Assembly: GCA_947292085.1 (NCBI GenBank)
Contig: CAMYPN010000002.1
Coordinates: 1 to 50,271, forward strand
Direction: 5' to 3'
Length of the DNA stretch: 50,271 nucleotides
DNA from: an uncultured Gardnerella sp.
GTDB lineage: Bacteria > Actinomycetota > Actinomycetes > Actinomycetales > Bifidobacteriaceae
Each line of letters begins with the position of its first letter. Position 1 is the stretch's first letter. Positions 48,009 to 50,271 of the stretch are shown piece by piece. The notes under the pieces were generated by a model that was given only the letters and a program-made list of their open reading frames with translations, had not been told where the DNA came from and made no database searches. A program made the position numbers and the translations under genes.

Positions 48009-49868
48009 TTAGTTGTCGTCACTGCTACTTGTGTCGTCGCTACTGCTACTGTCGTCACTATTAGTGTCGTCGTCGCTACTGCTACTGTCGTCGTCGCTAC
48101 TAGTGTCGTCATCACTGTCATCTACATCAGTGTCTGAATCAGTATCATCGTCGTCTCCTGCAGTATCTACGGAATAACCATATATTGATACTCTTTTTTC
48201 TGTATCTACTGTGAAACTTTGCTCTTCACCATCTTTATTTTGCGCAACTATGTTATAAATTCCAGGATAAGCAAGAACATCGTATTCGTTATTGGAAGAG
48301 CTGAAGCTGGAAGTAGAAAGATCAAGATTATTATTATTCACTTTTATAACTTTAGAATTTTCAGGAACTCTTATTCGCAATAATCTTGTCATGCTTCTTG
48401 GAGATACCTGATACTTAGTGAACATAAACATTTGCGTACCGTTAGGTCTTACTACTATTTTCTTTTTAATAAGATTTCCACCAACATAGTAACTTACATC
48501 AGCATTGTAGCAAGTAGTTTTTTTGTTCGCGAATTTTCCTGGAAGATATTTAGCATATTTATATTCATAGTATGTTCCAACAACACAATCATAAGGTTTT
48601 ACGGACAGAACTTGAGGATTGTACATATGTGACTTTGCATCTTTTGCAAATTCGTCTGTAACAATTCCCGTGAGCTTATATTTATCAGCTTGTGTTTCGT
48701 TATATTTGTTCGTTGCTTCCGTATATTTTCCTTGAGCTAGCAAATTCAAATAATTAGTGACTACAGCTTTAGGAGAATATACAAAATTGCTTAATGCAAA
48801 ATATGCTCCAACGGATCCAGCAATAAGAATTAGCAAAACTACTACTGTTATGATTATGTTTCGCTTAGTCTTGCGCTTCTTATTGTTAAGTGCATACTCC
48901 TGCTGATTTGCATAGTCTTCAGGCGTATAAGCATATTCTTGATTTGGATTCGCATTTGCGTCGTAATATTGCTGATTTTCTGGATAGTACTGCTGCTGAG
49001 CATCTTGAGAATAGTTCTGATACGCTTGAGCATTTGGATCATATTCTTGTACAGGCGCAACATTGTACTGCGGTTGGTCATATGAATTATATGGTGCTTC
49101 GTACGCTTGATTTTGCGCATAGGATTGTGCTGTAGTAGCTGGCTGCATATTTTCGTAGTATGCTACAGGGTTGCTTGCAGCTGTTTCTTGTTGTGGATTT
49201 TGGTAAGTTTGATTGCTGACAGGTTGATTCGCTAAATTATTTTGTATAGCTGAATTAACTGTTTCGCTATTTTCGTTTTGGTTAATTTCTTTAGCAGATT
49301 CAGTATTTTTATTTTCTGCCTCGTTAGATGCTTCAAAAGATGTAGTTTGATTTACAGTTTCTGTATTTAATTGTGCAGAATTGATATCTTCAGTGTTTGC
49401 AGTGTTTGCAGTGTTTGCAACGTTTTCCGTATTCTGTTTTTCTGTTGGATTATTTGATTCGTATACAGGCTCTTCATTTTTTGCTGCTGCAGTTTCTGCA
49501 GGAGTTGGATTCATTGGTTGAGCATGTTTTGGCTGAGTGTATTCAGTAGGCTGAGCTGGCTGGTAAGTTTGCTGCATAGGCTGCTGGTATTGCGGCTGGC
49601 CATATTGTGTAGGCTGTCCGTATGGTGCAGGCTGTTGTCCGTATGGTGCAGGCTGCATAGGCTGCATAGGCTGCTGGTAGGAGGAATAATTGCCATTTCT
49701 TAATGGCGTATTATAACTTGAAGATGTGTGACTTACCAAAGGCGCTGTACTCCAAGTATCTACTTGATTATTTTGCTGGTATGAGTATTTTGTTAATGCA
49801 GCACCGCATGCGTGACAGAAATTCATATTATCGGCATTATCAGTTCCGCATAAATTGCAGTACACCAT
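48009..49868 (-). CDS. Zinc-ribbon, single-span membrane protein with Asp/Ser-rich tail (TcaA-like)
   Basis: The 619-residue protein begins with a zinc ribbon (CNLCG and CHACG). A long cytosolic low-complexity region rich in Gln, Pro, Tyr and Asn follows, with PYGQ/QYGQ repeats and NTA repeats. Then a basic stretch NKKRKTKR and one membrane span (NIIITVVVLLILIAGSVGAYFAL) lead to an extracellular domain of about 200 residues starting SPKAVVTNYLNLLAQGKY, as in TcaA-like proteins. The last 55 residues are nearly all Asp, Ser and Thr. Function unknown; envelope sensing or a surface role is plausible. AAAGGAGAG precedes the ATG. Confidence 0.8.
   Translation of the reverse strand: MVYCNLCGTDNADNMNFCHACGAALTKYSYQQNNQVDTWSTAPLVSHTSSSYNTPLRNGNYSSYQQPMQPMQPAPYGQQPAPYGQPTQYGQPQYQQPMQQTYQPAQPTEYTQPKHAQPMNPTPAETAAAKNEEPVYESNNPTEKQNTENVANTANTANTEDINSAQLNTETVNQTTSFEASNEAENKNTESAKEINQNENSETVNSAIQNNLANQPVSNQTYQNPQQETAASNPVAYYENMQPATTAQSYAQNQAYEAPYNSYDQPQYNVAPVQEYDPNAQAYQNYSQDAQQQYYPENQQYYDANANPNQEYAYTPEDYANQQEYALNNKKRKTKRNIIITVVVLLILIAGSVGAYFALSNFVYSPKAVVTNYLNLLAQGKYTEATNKYNETQADKYKLTGIVTDEFAKDAKSHMYNPQVLSVKPYDCVVGTYYEYKYAKYLPGKFANKKTTCYNADVSYYVGGNLIKKKIVVRPNGTQMFMFTKYQVSPRSMTRLLRIRVPENSKVIKVNNNNLDLSTSSFSSSNNEYDVLAYPGIYNIVAQNKDGEEQSFTVDTEKRVSIYGYSVDTAGDDDDTDSDTDVDDSDDDTSSDDDSSSSDDDTNSDDSSSSDDTSSSDDN
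48012..48150. repeat. Degenerate coding repeats for an Asp/Ser tail
   Basis: Imperfect repeats of GTCGTCGCTACTGCTACT and shorter variants (plus strand) encode the DDDSSSS-like tail of the zinc-ribbon protein. Such tracts can change length by slippage. Confidence 0.75.
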
Positions 49869-50184
49869 ATGCTTCTCTCCTTTGCTTAAGTCAATAGCAT
49901 CTCTTATAAGAATACGCCATACAAAGTAATACTTACTTTTGTTTTGCTAAAAGAATACAAAATATACATAAAATATAAAAGCAAATTTTAGAATATTGCT
50001 GATTTTTTCAGTTGGTATTAAAAAATATTAGTAAATTGTATAAATCAAAAATTTTCTAAAAATAGTAAATAATTATGTTTATAACGAAAGCCCCGCAAAA
50101 TATGTTACAAATAATGCGAGGCTTTCGTAAAAATAACTATTTAAATTACTTAGTATTATTTAGGTATTTCAAAAAGTTATTATT
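49869..50184. other. Intergenic region upstream of the zinc-ribbon gene
   Basis: This very AT-rich 316-base region holds the zinc-ribbon gene's 5' region and a hairpin at 50084-50128 (ACGAAAGCC...GGCTTTCGT with inner CGCA/TGCG), probably the terminator of the partial gene at the right edge. No gene is seen; a plus-strand frame at 50075 overlaps the hairpin and looks accidental. Confidence 0.55.
50084..50128 (-). terminator. Hairpin after the right-edge gene
   Basis: ACGAAAGCC-C-CGCA pairs with TGCG-A-GGCTTTCGT around an 18-base loop. It lies 57 bases past the stop codon of the minus-strand partial gene; the following T-run is poor. Confidence 0.55.
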
Positions 50185-50271
50185 CTATTTATTTTCATCA
50201 TCGCGCTTTGGAGAAGATGGTGTTGCACCTTTTTCAAGTACTCGACCTGGGCCTGCAAGATAAGCTGCGCG
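50185..50271 (-). CDS. C-terminal end of an unidentified protein (partial)
   Basis: Only 28 residues and a TAG stop are visible, reading RAAYLAGPGRVLEKGATPSS and then PKRDDENK. The charged, Pro/Ser-rich ending looks like a natural C-terminus, and the frame is the only sensible one on this strand. The family cannot be told from so little. Confidence 0.55.
   Translation of the reverse strand, partial: RAAYLAGPGRVLEKGATPSSPKRDDENK

Noticed and set aside
50075..50263. Plus-strand frame of 62 codons at the right edge
   Set aside because: Overlaps a hairpin and the C-terminal end of a minus-strand gene; composition is unlike a protein.

Overview
The window reads as chromosomal core sequence from a low-GC member of the Bifidobacteriaceae; Gardnerella is the best guess. 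This is inferred from gene families and order, not from a database search. Actinobacterial markers include RbpA with its Cys/His set, a HelY helicase next to a fused PafB/PafC-like WYL protein, an Rv3235-family protein, a GuaB3-type enzyme, and a pgsA-DUF881-DUF1290-DUF881-FHA-MerR block matching the mycobacterial Rv1822-Rv1828 order. A eukaryote-type UTP-glucose-1-phosphate uridylyltransferase points to bifidobacteria. Base composition is clearly AT-rich.

Layout. 1-1392: 3' part of an ABC-F ATPase gene (minus). 1618-6969: uvrA and uvrC behind a promoter whose spacer holds a LexA-type box. 7136-8266: GuaB3-like enzyme (minus). 8564-11451: Rv3235-family protein and a long-chain acyl-CoA ligase. 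11548-18392: def, rpsB, tsf, pyrH, frr, cdsA, lgt and rpe, covering protein maturation, translation and lipid precursors; rpsB has a long folded 5' leader. 18570-23168: the pgsA-to-MerR block, then a small membrane protein. 23271-31113 (minus): HAD phosphatase, rbpA, helY, a small membrane protein, the fused WYL regulator and the UDP-glucose enzyme. 31270-34718 (minus): a gluABCD-type amino acid ABC transporter. 35024-38312 (minus): hisS-aspS. 38409-39779: DUF349 protein (plus). 39862-47530 (minus): Mrp-type P-loop ATPase, an enlarged NAD+-dependent DNA ligase, and an 1150-residue TPR protein of unknown function. 47723-47798 (minus): tRNA-Gly(GCC). 48009-49868 (minus): zinc-ribbon membrane protein with an Asp/Ser-rich tail. 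50185-50271: C-terminal end of one more minus-strand gene.

Genes working together. uvrA, uvrC, ligA and the PafBC-like regulator all serve DNA damage handling. cdsA and pgsA are sequential steps of phospholipid synthesis, and lgt uses the phosphatidylglycerol made from the PgsA product to anchor lipoproteins such as the GluB-like binding protein. rpsB, tsf, frr, def, hisS, aspS and tRNA-Gly serve translation.

No CRISPR array, prophage, insertion sequence or defence island was seen. The most notable non-coding observations are a recurring TANNNT-N7-ATG arrangement without Shine-Dalgarno sequence at six genes (leaderless translation), the folded rpsB leader, and a promoter followed at once by an intrinsic-terminator-like hairpin ahead of the GuaB3 gene. 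The most notable coding observations are the missing catalytic cysteine of the GuaB3-like enzyme, the unassigned 1150-residue TPR protein, the large insertion in LigA, and a GarA-type FHA protein that keeps its phospho-switch motif in a lineage where its known targets are not expected.
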